A stretch of DNA of 64,000 nucleotides from Ceratodon purpureus (GCA_014871385.1 CM026430.1:3575040-3639039); one strand, 5' to 3'; counted from the first letter of the stretch, positions 1 to 13,003 are shown. Numbers and translations are program-made. The notes: generated from the letters alone by a model not told the origin.

Positions 1-786
1 TTGCCATAGATTTGAGAATTATTACTTGGTTCGTTGACTGCAAATATTTTGTAGCACGTTTTTTACTGTTACTTAGTTGTCATTTTCCTCTCCCATTAAT
101 TGCACCTGCCTCGACACACGTGTGGGTTTAGATGAGCCGCCATTGAAGAAAATGTGCATAATTTGCAAATATATTCCTACAATCTATTATGAGTTTTAAG
201 AATAAAATTTAAATATTTTCACACTGTTAGTGAAATTGTGCACTGATTTGTAGTAGTTTAAGGTTCTAAATTTTTATGGAATAGTGCTTAAAAGACATTT
301 TGAATATAGATTGTTGGTACTTTGGAGTTAAATACAGTCATAAAACTATTTCTAATAAAACAACCTTTAAGTATAAGTTTGCTTAACATCCTCTCAAGAT
401 CACATTGGTGTTGAAAATTTGCAAAAAAAACATCAAAGTATCTGAAATTTGCCTTGCAATGTAAAAATAATGCCCAAATTTACAAAACAAAAAGAGTTTG
501 AAACAAGATCTCTTTGTACTAAAATGCTTATTTAACTATGACATCGTTTTGGATTGCGCTAAGATTTTAACTATGAAAACTAGAATTTAATTGGAAACCT
601 AACATATTTTATCAAAGAATGAATCAAAATCAAGGAGAAACAGTTTCTAAAAATTTCAGTTCATTCAAAAAGCTCTATTTATTGCTCTGGCACACTTAAG
701 GATTATTAAAATATCATCAATGTAGAGTTAAAAGTATTATTGAATGAATACTATCCAGTTCATTTTTTTAAAATTGTGAATCACAT
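1..786. other. AT-rich intergenic spacer, no gene seen
   Basis: AT-rich sequence with no long open frame, no splice-consistent coding segment and no RNA gene that I recognise. It ends at the left arm of the foldback element at 787. Confidence 0.6.
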
Positions 787-1144
787 TAGAGTTATTTGTA
801 AAGGCATCCGGTATTTGACTTAGATACCATGAGTTTTGCGTTATTGTATAAATTTTTTTTACTCCAAATAGTTGGGAGGCATGGAGAACTTTGTGGTTTC
901 ACTAAATTCGGTGTGTAAAAGCTTGGTGGTCTCTAAACTCAAAAAAAACTAGTTTTGCCGTCATTCCATCCTTCAAAACTAGTTTTCTTTGAGTTTAGAG
1001 ACCACCAAGCTTTTACACACCGAATTTAGTGAAACGACAAAGTTCTCCATGCCTCCCAACTATTTGGAGTAAAAAAAATTTATACAATAACGCAAAACTC
1101 ATGGTATCTAAGTCAAATACCGGATGCCTTTACAAATAACTCTA
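787..1144. repeat. Foldback (inverted-repeat) element, 171-bp arms
   Basis: The left arm (787-957) is the near-perfect reverse complement of the right arm (974-1144), with a 16-base loop at 958-973. Outer ends read TAGAGTTATTTG and CAAATAACTCTA. The few differences are single-base insertions, for example in the A-run near 945. I see no target-site duplication. It may be a foldback MITE, or a recent inverted duplication able to make a hairpin RNA. Confidence 0.9.
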
Positions 1145-2250
1145 TTGACTCCGGAAACAGTACACAGGTTGGAAATTATATATATTATATTTAGGTGTAG
1201 TGGTGTTTACATATAAAAACCACTCAGAAGCTGACATTTGTAAGTAATTTAATTGATAGTAATTTACATCCAAATTACTTATAGCTTCAACAACTTATGG
1301 CATCATGTTTCTTTCATACACATACTAGTATGTAGGACCCGTGTCCCCCGGATACACCAAAAAAAGGTGTCTTCTTTTAGTCTTTTTGCTTTCTATTCCA
1401 AATTTAGATCTAACTCATAGATTTTCCTATCCTTTACTCCTAAATTTGGAGTAAATTTATCTCATTACCATCTAGATACGTGAATTCCAATGCATTTTGT
1501 CAATTTCAATGCATTTCGTCAATTTCAATGCATTTCAAAACACTTCAACTTTTTGGCTCTCAAAGGGGAGCTTTGAGCTTTCTCATCAGCCCGTCAAGAA
1601 CCAAAAAATTCACCCAAATAGATTCTATTACAGATATAGATCTAGATACCAATAAACCATCCCTAATCAAATCATCTTTAACCAAAGACTCATCCTCTAA
1701 ATAAAATCAGTAACACCTGAACCATCTTTTAGAAAAAACATTCAAAAAGCCTAAATATCACAACAATATTTTCCCATCTAATCTCCTCCCCTCCCCTGGT
1801 TCCCCCTACAACTAATTCTTCCCTTCCTAGAACGCATCACCAGCTGTAGTAGCATCACCAATGCACCTGTCATCTCCATCTCCATCAAAACTCACCTTGT
1901 CAAAACACTGTTCCCACATTCCAACACAAACCAAGCAGCCTAATTACACTCCAATTCTCTCTAATCTAGTGTATGACATATTCATATAAACTTTTCACAA
2001 AGTCCAAGTCTATTAGAGGCTGATAACAGATATTTCAAAATACTTAACACATGTGGCACCTCTCCAAGACCTTATCTGCATTACCATATATTGTTTTCCA
2101 TATTGAATTGCACATGCACAACAGTGTTTACAACCGTAATTCTTTCCTTCAACTCAGCTTGATACAAGTTTAATCAATCATCTGCAGTCATTTCACAGTT
2201 CCTCCGAAATATATACTCCGAAGATTCATTCACGTAAGACCAGGCTCGTC
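1145..2250. other. Spacer, becoming C/A-rich toward the next gene
   Basis: There is no coding evidence; the 74-residue frame at 1480-1704 lies over a short tandem repeat and is low complexity. From about 1700 to 2200 the plus strand is clearly C- and A-rich, which matches the stretch upstream of the composition switch seen at other genes in this window. Confidence 0.5.
1483..1539 (+). repeat. Tandem repeat, 3 x 19 bp
   Basis: Three adjacent copies of a 19-bp unit of the form AATTTCAATGCATTTCGTC start at 1483, 1502 and 1521. The last copy diverges at its end. Confidence 0.85.
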
Positions 2251-3400
2251 CATCGATTGTTATGTGATTGTCAACTTGTGGACTTGTAAATCGTCTTCTC
2301 CGAATTCAACTTGCAGTATGTCGGTAAGGACCAAGTTGCATCTTCCAGTTGCTGAAGGTAGTCTAGGTTGTATCATCCTGAAGTTGCATCTTCCAGTGGC
2401 TGAAGGTGGTCTAGGTTGTATCATCTTTTGGGTGCTGTATGATCATCAGGTTTTCCATCAAAGAGGAGGAGTTTAAGAGCAGCCTGAATCGATCAAGAGA
2501 CTGAAGTGGGTTGAGGTATAGAGTACTCCGGCGTTGTGATCTAGATACCACTTGCTAGTACCATTAATGTCGACTTTGCTCCGAGATGGAGTTCGTGATT
2601 CGAAGGTAAACAGTTGGTGACCAGCGGCTTGTTTCTAGAATTTTGTCTGCTTGGACGAGGTGTTTGGATGGTGGTGTGGGAAGGATAGGGAGATAAGAGG
2701 AAGCTCAAGAGGAGAGACAGCGGAAAGGCACGTCGACGAGTGAGGTGATGTGATTTTGGACTGGAGGAGGATGTGGTAGAGATAGCTATCAATCATTTTC
2801 TATGAATGATTCATTTTTCGGAAAGTGGAAAAAAGTTTTCTAGATATGGAGGTAGAAAGTGGAAAAAGGAGCAGCAGCGCTTTCGAAGTGGAGGAATGAG
2901 AAATAATGTTTATCTAGTTGCAGAGGATAATATGTCTGTCTGACTGTCGGAGGATTCGTAGTCACAGAAGTGGAATGCTGTTTCGTGCTGCAGCGGGTCG
3001 AAGTAAGGTACAGTTTTTGTAGGGTCAACTTGTCAGCTGAAACTGTTTTTCGTTTTCTGATGGTGCGTGGATGCTTCCGGATGTATTGTTTTTTTAATAC
3101 TTCGGTGAACTGAGAGTCCTGCAAATGGTATTTCGTGTAGTATCCTGGTGAAGTAGATGTTTCTCGCCGAGGCAACAGAATGTGTGACCGGAGTCCGTAA
3201 ACATACCGCAACGCATTGGAGATGCATTCGTAACGGATGGACCAGGTTTTCCGGTAGTGTTTTCGCCGTGGCTCACCTGCTCATTAAAATAATGATTTAT
3301 TTTTCTGTGGAACAGGTCAATCCAGCAGCACGAAGCACGGCACCGCAGTCGCATGCTAAGTACTCCGGAGTATATAATTCATCGCTTACCAAGAGCGCGC
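2250..3400 (+). promoter_or_regulatory. Predicted promoter/leader of phosphatase gene, marked by a skew switch
   Basis: The plus strand changes from C/A-rich (about 1700-2200) to G-rich (about 2480-3350) before the ATG at 3401. I infer the transcription start to be near the switch and the G-rich stretch to be leader or a 5' intron. No clear TATA box was found. Confidence 0.35.
2333..2428 (+). repeat. Tandem duplication, 2 x 48 bp
   Basis: Two copies, 2333-2380 and 2381-2428, both begin AAGTTGCATCTTCCAGT and differ at only a few positions. They lie close to the C/A to G/T composition switch upstream of the phosphatase gene. Confidence 0.85.
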
Positions 3401-6400
3401 ATGGAGAACAACACCATGGCTGGGCTTAACAGTACTAACTCGGAGACCAGTTCTCACATTTCAATGTATACTTTACTGGTACCTTGGCAGCTTGTCATCG
3501 TTGGTGCGATCATTATCTCGGTGCTTATTGCTATGATCACGGCCCCTGCTAAGCATTTCCGGGCATTAGTGCAACCATTTGTGCTTCGACATGTAGAGAG
3601 CGGAGTGCCGGTGATCCTTGCAATTCAGGTAATATCCATGTCTGAAGCAGCTGAGCTCCAGCAAATTCTTGTTGAAGGAGGTCATCTTACCTTGGTTTGA
3701 GCTCCATAAAAAGCTGATTTTGTCATGGAACACCATGAATGCGTGCAATTGGGTCATCTAGTTGCAAGGACTCTCGTTACTGAAGTGAAATTTACTTAAG
3801 TTCATTTAGATTGTTGTAGGTATATTTTTTGAGGAATGGTTTCTCAAGTGCTGACATCAGTTCCACCTTTGTCTGCTGTAGAAATATAGGCATCCATGGC
3901 TCGATTCCTTCTTCGGTGTCATTGCGACTGTGGTATCTGTGCCCTTCTATTCCTTGGTGCTGCCTTTGTTCTTTTGGGTACGTTTCGCAGTACTAACCTC
4001 AAAAGTTCCATGTTTTCCGTTTGTTGTAATATACGGATGTTGTTGAAGTGGCCCCTTCACCATGAGAATGTACAGTCCTGTTATCATTACTCAGGTCACA
4101 AGATTATGGCTGTCATGCTGGCCTGGTAGGTTTTAGGAAACTATTTTTCTCACCATTATCATCCCTTCAAGCATGAGGAGGTGATAACCCTTGTGTATAA
4201 TGGTGTTTCTGCAGCATGGACAACCAAAACTCGGAAGGCAACTGACACTGTTAATTGCAACATGCGTCTATGTGGGAAACTCTGCAAAGGTAAATTACTT
4301 AGCAAAGCAGCTATCCATTGAAAGGATCATTAAATTTCAAATTGCAGAATCTGAGTTAGTGTGTGTTCTATCGTTAATAGGCAGTAGTCCCTATTTGTGC
4401 AAGGAATTCTCATTGGCCTTGAGAGAGAACATTCCAAAGAGAGTCTCCAGTGGGTTGATACCTGAAAACATTTATCAATTTGAACAGGAACCGGTGGCCA
4501 AACTTTAATTTTCTGAAATTGCCCGTGAAATTGTCTGCTGGTATTTTTATGCGAGGCTAAGCGTGAAGCTCACAATTACAGACAGGATGTTTCTTTCAGA
4601 TCTCTTGAGAAGGTCAAAATTCTTAACTTGTAGTCTGTGTGCAGGACTTGGTCTGTGCACAAAGACCACCACCGCCTGTATGCAGAGTAGTTTCATCAGA
4701 ATCTGAGGCAAAAGGCTCGGAAGAGTATGGGCTACCTTCTTCTCATTCTATCAACACAATATGCTTTGCAGGGTAAGAAAGAAACAAGTTGTGTGTATTG
4801 CTCCACTGCATGTGCAAATTGGTGAAGCATTGCTTATATCTTAATCAAAAGTGTAAATTAATCTTAAATGTGATATAAGGATTCTAGATGTTCTGTGATT
4901 TTTTTTCCCCTTCGGTACTTGCAACAGTCGAATGCAGGTGTAGTAGCCTCGTTCTCTCAAATTGAGACTAAATTGGTGACAGTGGGTGTGTCAGGTATGT
5001 GCTATATTATCTTACGGGCCAGCAAATTGAGCTCAGCACTCTTCTGATCACCACAGCCCTCCTTACTACACTTGTAACCTTGGTCATTTTCGGTAAAGTC
5101 ACTACCATAAACACATTTCATGAGCCTGCGGTCAGACTCAGAATCAATTTAGGATGTACACACATGTGCTGGTAGCATAAATATGATACTTCAAATCTGA
5201 TTGACATATCGTTAACTATCTTTGATACAGGAAGATTATACTTAGGGATGCATTCCCCAATAGACATAGCAGCTGGATGTGCAATCGGAGCGACCTTACT
5301 TCTTGTTTGGTGCAATATTAACGAATATTTGGATGGCTTCGTCACTGGTGGCAAAAACGGTAGGTCACAAGCACAAGAGTAGCTGATTTATGAAAAAATT
5401 CTCTTTAAAGCGTCCATGCTATGCATCAGGTTCCAATTGTTGTACGTACTTCCCTGATTATTAAACGATAAGGCTTTGTGTTTGTCCTAAATGTTATGTC
5501 CAGTTGAAGTGTAGTTTTGAATACCAATTACTGCCAAAATAAAATGCAGACAGCCTTGGAGAGATGACATATTTGAGATTGTTTTTGCTGCAGTTGTTAT
5601 ATTCTGGACAACTATAGCCATCCTTGGTTTACACGCGTATCCAACTCCAGAGTCGCCAACGCCCTCTTTTGAAGATCACACGGCTTTCAGCGGAGTTGCT
5701 CTGGGCGTGGTTAGTTTACCTATCATCTCGCATATATCATACATTTTTTGACAGGGTTTGCTCTGCTTCTCTTCTGCTGATCAGATCCAAAAAATTCCTG
5801 TTTTGACATTTTTGGACACTAGTTGACAAGATATGGTTGCATCTCCTAAACCTGTCTTTTGCTTTTTGTCTAGTAAGACATCTTCCACATTTTATACTCT
5901 TGACTGGTTTGATAGGGCACATGGGTCTCCACAAGTAAGAATATGTAATATCTCTAAATGCATTTCTTTGAAAATACTATGGAATTGGTTTTAACATTAT
6001 AAGAGGATGTCACTCGTACCAAAATACTGAATCTTGTCCTTATCATGCAGGTGAGTGGAGTGCATCGAACATTTATGCTTTTTCATTCCGGAGTTCTATC
6101 ACCAGCGTCGCTCACTCTTGCACATATTGGTATGAAGACGGCACTTGGTATGGCTACAGCTTTTACTGCCAAAGAAGGGAGCAAGTATCTTGCAAAACTT
6201 TCTCTTCCGTTGATCTGTTATGTACCAGAGTTGCTACTGGGATTCCGTTTCCATTCGTCTTCCTACGTAAAATCTATGAAGAAAGAGATTCAGGATGATT
6301 TGGAAGCTCCAAAGTTATGTGGTGTTCTCGAGCCGTGTTATAGAATTCATGGTTCCGTCGATGTTGACACTGGGATTAGATTTGTTCAATATGCTGCATT

Positions 6401-6455
6401 AGGATGGGCAGTTGTAGAGTTAGCCCCACGAATCTTTTTTCTCTTGGGTTTGTAA
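3401..6455 (+). CDS. Sphingoid long-chain-base/lipid phosphate phosphatase (PAP2 family)
   Basis: Eight exons join in frame: 3401-3628, 3882-3977, 4215-4289, 4645-4772, 4995-5092, 5231-5359, 5594-5709 and 6051-6455, giving 424 residues. That is close to the plant sphingosine-1-phosphate phosphatase length as I recall it (about 415). The three PAP2 catalytic motifs are present: KDLVCAQRP (about 133-141), PSSH (about 164-167) and GRLYLGMHSPID (about 209-220). Several hydrophobic segments and a conserved end (VDTGIRFVQYAALGW) fit an ER membrane enzyme removing phosphate from sphingoid-base 1-phosphates. The start at 3401 is chosen because the frame runs straight into the family's N-terminus; an ATG at 3416 is an alternative. 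All introns are GT..AG. A polyadenylation-like AATAAA lies near 6625. Substrate is inferred from the family. Confidence 0.93.
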
Positions 6456-7564
6456 CTCCACACGGACGTTCCAAAATCTGATACAGTTCTTACAGCATAC
6501 AAGGTTTAAATTCCGTTGAGCTGAGCAAATGTGAATTTCTGTCTTGTAAAATGCCTTGTAAAATGTTTTGTAAAATGTGTAAAATTTCTGTAGTGAATCT
6601 CACTATACTACACAGAAAGATAGCAATAAATTTGACAGCGCGAAGGCTTGAAACAGTTTCAACTCAATCAAAACTGTCATGTCAAAGGAAATGCTTGCGA
6701 ATCTGACCTCGGTGCCTCAAGTTAACACCACCACGCTCCTTACAAAACCTTACAATTAATGCCTCAATGAATCCGGTGATTTCTATTTTGTAAAGACAGC
6801 AGACAAAATTCTGACATTTGTTGCAGGCAGTATTTGAAACCTTTCAAAAGACAACCAGCTTGCAAACGACGGAAGTTCGATCGGTGCTGAACAAAATACA
6901 CCAACAGTCCAAGCAATCTCTACACCATCAGCATCATTTTGAGTGTCATTTATACCTCAATTCTTACCGCGAGCATGAAATCCTTTTGAAGAGTCGACTC
7001 ACTCTTCAATTGGTAGAACGATATTGATTTCCTCTCACTTCACTACTGCACATATTCAAATGCATGTTGTATCATACTCAATGGGAATATGAGATGGCCG
7101 AGGCCGGAAACAGTCTCATCTAAATTTTGGAGAATGAGAGAAATTGAAGTCGGCGCTTGGTGCCGTGATCTCCTTTCGCAAGCTGCCTAGACGAGATACG
7201 TACGAATTAAGGAAATCAAAGTATTCAAGCATATGCAGGCTTTACTCTGATATTCACTGAAACAAAATGTCTTTTCCAAAGCAAAAGGCGCATCGTGTTA
7301 TATATGTGCATCAGGTTGTGGATGCAAATACATAACACGATCGTCAGCACCAAGACATTGCACGATGATCAAGTTGGGCATGTACAGAAGCAATGGAAAC
7401 CATAATTTCTAATCAACTGATGAGAGGCTGTCTAGGTTTTAGGATTTATGTTCTACAGGAAAAAATTGTTTCATAAGATTGGTATATTAATGAGACATGG
7501 CTCGGGCCGTAGATTTGCAGGAATTATGTGTACCATGGCCAAAAGAGCAACTACCTGAAGCTAG
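6456..7564. other. 3' flank between convergent genes
   Basis: This is the shared downstream region of the plus-strand phosphatase and the minus-strand F-box gene. It holds AATAAA-like sequence near 6625 and no convincing coding segment; the 69-residue frame at 6818-7027 has no splice or family support. Confidence 0.5.
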
Positions 7565-9876
7565 TTAGACTGGAGCATCCAGCCGGGGACTAAAAGGGAA
7601 GCCAATAGTTGATCTATAATCCTCGATGTCGGTGAGCAAGGGGCAGCTAGGCACCCAGCGCCATGACCGTTTCGAGAAGTCATAGATCAAGGCGTGCGGG
7701 CACTTGTAACTAGTGAGGCAAATGAGATCGTTATGGCCAACACACATGAAGTCGCCGTTCCTTGAATCCTTCAGGAACCGCTTACAAAGAGTGTGTGGCA
7801 TACGAACAACTTCAACCCAATTCATTGTACTTTGTTCAAGTTCCCATATCCTGATGTTCTTCGGAATGGCGTGTTTCTTCAATCCGCCCACCATGAGGAG
7901 ACGCCGTTGGCATCCCACAAGGTGAGGCGAGGTGAGGAAGGAGGGCATGGGAGCCCTCACCACACTCCACACTCCATGTTGCATATTAAAAGCTATGACC
8001 CCGTATGGATCCCGAGTGACCCAGAAATGGAAGCCATTGCAAAAGGCATTACGGAGCGTGTAATTTGCAATTGGCAGATGGTTTCCAGTTATACGCCAGG
8101 TGTTAGATGTGGAGTCATAGACTTCCGTCCTGACATTATCTTCATAGTAGTCACCAGCGACCACAATCTTGTAGGCTCGTGTCATTGGATCGACCACCAT
8201 GCCTACGAGATTTGGGAACCGCTTGTGTAACATGGGAGGCAATTCCCTCCATCTAATGACAAAAGACTCCTAGGTTAAGGCTCATATCAAATTTATGTAG
8301 ACATGACCAACACAGACTTCAGATCCGAAGTCTCTTCATGGGAAAATATGCAAGAAAGACTTGCCCATGTATATGAAATGTTTAATAATGCACACATGCT
8401 TCCTGCCACAACTACCAGCTCTACATTCTGGTCGGTGCAGGATAACCATTCTAAAGTACGGCTAACCAAAAACCTCTGCCCATCGCTATGTACCCATATA
8501 ATGTAGTGCACATAAACCATCACGGATCACCACTGCGGGAAGCTAACAGATATTGTATCTTACAATGTTACAGGCTTTCCTCATCTCAGGGAAGTTATAT
8601 CACATCAACAGAAACTACCGTCTAATGGAACATCGCCGACCAAGCCGAGTGTACATAAAGAGACAGAAGCGTGTCCCCCATAATACCTCCAGGCTCTCGA
8701 AGAACAATTGTTCTTCAAGAGCCTGAGCTTCTTGTCTGATCAGCTGTCATGCAACTTTCATACAACACCAAGCAAAATAGTAGCAACAATATAACAATGT
8801 CTACAATCACGCAGAGACCAGAGCGAAACAGAAAGCATTATGAATACATGAGGACGTTGAAAGCAGGGTTTATGATTTAGGGTTTAGGGGTGATACCTGC
8901 GGGTCAAGGGATTGCAGACCGACAAGCTGGGGTAGGCACTCACACCACAAAAACAGAGCAAACCTCCAGCTGCAGCGCATGGGAACTTGGTCTCATAGTG
9001 GAAAAATGTGAAAGGAATCCGGTGCCAGCGATTAGACGACGGGTTGTAGACAGAGCACATGCTACGATCCTTGGCCTCAAACATTAAGAAACATGGTTCC
9101 GGTGATGGGACTCGACGGTACATCTCCAGGAAGCTGTGAGAGTACATTACAGAGTTCCACCTGAAAGAATCACACATCACAAATCCAAGCCAGTTGGTTA
9201 GAGCGGTTTCCCATTCTCAGCTGCATCGGATAACATACCCTTCCAAGACCGTAACCAAGTGTCACATATCAATTTTGAACTACACGCAGCAGAATTCAAG
9301 AACATGTGACCTAATCAGGAATCTATTGCTTGTGAAGGATTGGAAGAAGATTTGGAGATTCTGCATCCTGCTTCCATGAAGAGTGAAAGTGCTTCAAACA
9401 TTCATAAGCGCACTTTTATGTCTGAGCCATCAGTAACACGAAGGAATTTAAGAACTGCAATCAAATTTGATGAGATGAAAATTAGCAACAAACCTAAGAA
9501 AAATTGCCACCCTAAAAACCTATAATTTTAAAAAAGCGTACCGCTTGCAAACTGTACAAGCTCGAGCAAACGCAGGGAACGGCAGCCACGCCAGGATCCG
9601 GTCCTGCAGGTCTTCAGGGAGCGACCCCCACAACTCCCCATCCAGCTGCGCCGTATCACCCTGGTCAGCATCCATCTGCATGGTCCCTGCCGCCGCGGCG
9701 CCATCCTCATCCCCCCTCCCATCATCTGAAACCGCCGCTGCCTGTGAATCCCCAATCGAGGCCCGCCCATGACTGCTCCCCTCCAAATACAATCCTTGCG
9801 ACGTACTACTCATGGCGCTACTCCGCAACTGCTGTACATACTTCCATATTCCTAACCTCTTCCGTTTCGTCGCCAC
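7565..9876 (-). CDS. F-box/kelch-repeat protein
   Basis: Three exons on the minus strand: 9876-9542, 9160-8897 and 8252-7565, total 428 residues with phases that agree (CG|G and AG|A junctions). The F-box lies at about residues 82-112 (WGSLPEDLQDRILAWLP, then VCKRWNS across the first junction). Downstream are kelch/galactose-oxidase-like motifs: VYNPSSNRWHRIP, VCNPLTRRWRELPPM, VYDSTSNTWRITG and a later MVGG segment. Such proteins are substrate receptors of SCF E3 ubiquitin ligases, the F-box binding SKP1 and the kelch part binding the target, which is unknown here. An acidic, Ala/Asp-rich linker precedes the F-box. The ATG at 9876 is the first of several; MSSTSQG further in is a possible alternative. 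Confidence 0.92.
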
Positions 9877-10140
9877 AACCTCTCACACCCTACCCCTCTC
9901 ATGCATGGCCCAGTCCCCACTATCCACCAAACACCATCCCAACGCCCACTCTACCGCTCACCACTATCCTCCCACACATTCTTCCGATCCAACTCTAGTC
10001 ACCTCAAACCTCAACCTCCTGTACCCCACTTCTCTACTCCACATGGAATCCATCCCATGCACGCCGCAATCCTCACAGCCAACATGACAATTCATACCAC
10101 TCTCATCTTCAACGTCTCTTCCTCAATATTCAATCCCATA
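9877..10140 (-). promoter_or_regulatory. Predicted leader of F-box gene with skew switch
   Basis: On the gene's sense (minus) strand this stretch is G-rich. Beyond about 10140 the composition reverses, because the minisatellite is G/T-rich on the plus strand. By analogy with the other genes the transcription start is inferred near 10.1 kb. Confidence 0.3.
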
Positions 10141-10158
10141 TATTCCAGAGTCAATCAT

Positions 10159-10672
10159 GTTCGATCAGTTCGATCAGACTCGATCAAGTTGATCAGATTC
10201 AATCGGGTCGATCAGGTTGGATCAGGTTCGATCAGGCTGATCAAGTTGAATATACTGGTTGGACCAGGTTGGATATACTGGTTCGATCAGGTTCGATCAG
10301 GTTCGATTAGGTTGATCAGGTTGGACCAGGTTGAATCAGATTCGATCAGGTTGGATAAACAGATTGCATCAGGTTGTTCGATCAGGTTGGACCAGGTTGA
10401 ATCAGGTTTGATCAGGTGATCAGGTTCGATCAGGCTGGATATACAGATTGCATCAGGTTGGATCAGGTTGGACATACAGATTGCATCAGGTTGGATCAGG
10501 TTCGATCAGGTTGATCAGGTTGGATCAGGTTCGATGAGGTTGATCAGGTTGGATCAGGTTCGATGAGGTTGATCAGGTTGGATCAAGTTCGATCAGGTTG
10601 GATATACAGATTGCATCAGGTTGATCGGGTTCGATCAGGTTGATCAGGTTGGATCAGGTTCGATGAGGTTGC
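10159..10672 (+). repeat. GATCAGGTT minisatellite
   Basis: About 510 bp built from a 9-11-bp motif (GATCAGGTTG / GATCAGGTTC), with higher-order units about 29 bp long that add GATGAGG, and an interspersed GGATATACAGATTGCATCAG variant occurring several times. It is strongly G/T-biased on the plus strand. Long open frames across it (for example 9901-10419) only reflect the repeat. Confidence 0.95.
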
Positions 10673-10986
10673 CGGATGAGGTAAGTCATCACTGGTGGAG
10701 TTGAGGCATGAGTTTGAGATCGGATTAATATGTTGACATGATAAGTCGACAGAGGAGAGGAGGAGGTGAGAGGGAGGGGGAATGGAGGGATTGATGAGGC
10801 AGGGGTGATTGGAGAGGCGATGGTGCGGCAGTTGGGGAGGGGGGGAAGGGAGGAGGGGGATCAGAGAATGAGGGAAAAGGGGAGAGTGACGAAGGGGCGT
10901 AGTCTGTAATGAGAGGGAGGCAGTTGGGTGCCCAACAGGCGCATCAAAAGGGCGCCGTTCATGGTTTTCTTATCCACGCCCAGCCG
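10673..10986 (+). other. G-rich purine stretch, no gene seen
   Basis: About 10740-10900 is very rich in GAGG and GGGG runs on the plus strand. This continues the upstream skew of the divergent F-box gene. No coding segment is supported. Confidence 0.5.
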
Positions 10987-11571
10987 TTACGTCTCAGTAT
11001 GTTGATGAGTAGATGAGAGATTTGAGTTCCAGTGTGAGGTTTTAAGAGGTTTTAGAGTGAAATAAGGAGTTCAACTTCGAATTGAACTTCATTCATAGGT
11101 CAAAAGTAGCTAGATTTGTAATTCCCCACCCCGGTCAAAGAGAAAATGAGTAGGTCAAAAGTAGCTAGACTACTCATGTGATTGGAAGAGAAATCCAAGA
11201 AAGTAGAAAGCCCTCATAGAATTAGAGTTAAAATGACACAAGTCATTGTTGCTTTAAATATATGTACCCAAGTTTAAATCAGTAGTTTTGAAACCATTGG
11301 TTACATCTTAGTATGTGATTATATGAGTAGATGAGTGAGTTCCAATGTGAGTTTAAAGCGGAAATCCAGAGTGAAGATAAAGGAGTTACTTCGAATTCAA
11401 ATTACTCCATTCATAGGTCAAAAGTAGCTAGAGTGTACTCATGTAATTGGAAAAGAAATCCAAGAAAGTAGAGAGTCGTCATAGAATTAGGATTAGAAAT
11501 GACACAAGTCATTGTCGCTTTAAATATCCACACCCGAGTTTAAACGAGTAGTTCTGAAACCATTGGTTGAG
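10987..11571 (+). repeat. Direct tandem duplication, about 314 + 271 bp
   Basis: Unit 1 (about 10987-11300) and unit 2 (about 11301-11571) share CATTCATAGGTCAAAAGTAG, GAAATCCAAGAAAGTAGA, ATGACACAAGTCATTG and the closing GAAACCATTGG in the same order. Unit 1 has an internal extra copy of the GGTCAAAAGTAGCTAGA segment. This is an old duplication; no coding capacity. Confidence 0.88.
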
Positions 11572-13003
11572 GAGGAAGTGGAGTTATTCCGTTAGAAGGT
11601 CAAAGTAGCTTGACTAGTATGTGATAAGAGAGAGAAAGAGAGAGAGAGGGTAGTGAGAAGTAGAGAGGATTCATAAAGTGAGGGTTATAAGCGAATAGAA
11701 ATTCTCAACTTTGTATTTGTGAAGACTCAGTTTAATCATGCCTTAAATGGCATATCCATACCTAAATTGAAGGAAATTGTTTTATTCATAACTGCATTTA
11801 GAAGGTGTTAGGGTGCCCTTACCATGTAGAGTGAAAGGGGGGAAGCACAATAAAGTGGACCAAAAAAGTGCTTAACTATTTGACAATTTCAGCCCGTTGT
11901 GTAAACATGCGAGACAGTGACATCTAAAACTTCTTGATGGGAAATTAAGTTTGGGATACGGAAAGTAGACTTGATCTACTACAACTTCCGAAATTTGCGT
12001 TGGTAGTTGTTGAGTTGAGACACCTCTACGAACATCACAAAGTTGAACAAAGTGAATGCAGTCATTTGGAAAAGTGGCCGTATTACATTGAAATCACTTA
12101 TGACTTCGCGGAGCCCTTCGTTTGTACATTACGCTTGTAGAAATGATCCGGGTGGCCGTGTTTGCAATCCTAGATTGGCGAGAAGTACCGTAGGGACGTT
12201 TTAAAAACACTGCTTTCCGCAAAACTTTTAGTGAGTTTTTTTCCATCAAACATTGTTTTTCAAATTGAAAAAAACATCCTCTAAAGACAATAGAGGGCCC
12301 CAAATGAAGAAATTAAGACTATGAAAAAGTTTATTTTCATGATTTAGAACTAGTAGTCAAATTAAGTTTCAATTGAAGATGTTTTTTTTAAGAGGATGCA
12401 TATAAAATACCTTGTAACACCCTAAGAAGTGACTAAAATGCTCAAAAACTACACCAAAATGCTCGAAATCAGCTTTGAGCTTTAAAAAACAGCACACTTC
12501 ATATTCACTTCCTAGTGATCACATGGTGCACTTTGTGGTCCACTTTATTGTGCTCTCACCCGAAAATAGAATGTAATTTTCTTGGTCAATGAAGAAAAAA
12601 GATGTATATGATGTTTCTACTTTCAGAGATAGGCGTTGTTTGATTGTAAGATGGGTGGATGATCATTTTTTTTGCTTTAGGTATAGAGTGGATGATGTAA
12701 ATAATCTTAAGCTGATGATAGGTAGCATGGCTTATTATTAAATAAAATAAAATAAACTTCTACTCTACTTGAAGAAAGTGATTTGGATTTTTTGTTTATA
12801 TTTGACTCAATTCACTTTCTTTAGACTACATTAAGTTTTGTAAATAGTATATGAAAACAAGAATTTATTCTTTGAATTCATCATGCTATGCCCTTATGGT
12901 TGATTTTGTAGATGACAAATGTTTGCAACATAACATGTTTAAATAGCATGCCTTCGAAGTACTATGCTTTGTAATGTTCATTCATGATAAATTACATGTG
13001 AAT
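11572..13003. other. AT-rich spacer, no gene seen
   Basis: A GA-rich microsatellite lies near 11630-11660. Otherwise it is AT-rich sequence without supported coding segments; the 69-residue frame at 12094-12303 (minus) has no family resemblance. Confidence 0.5.

Noticed and set aside
9901-10419. 172-residue open frame (+)
   Set aside because: It runs from C-rich promoter sequence into the GATCAGGTT minisatellite; the protein is just the repeat translated.
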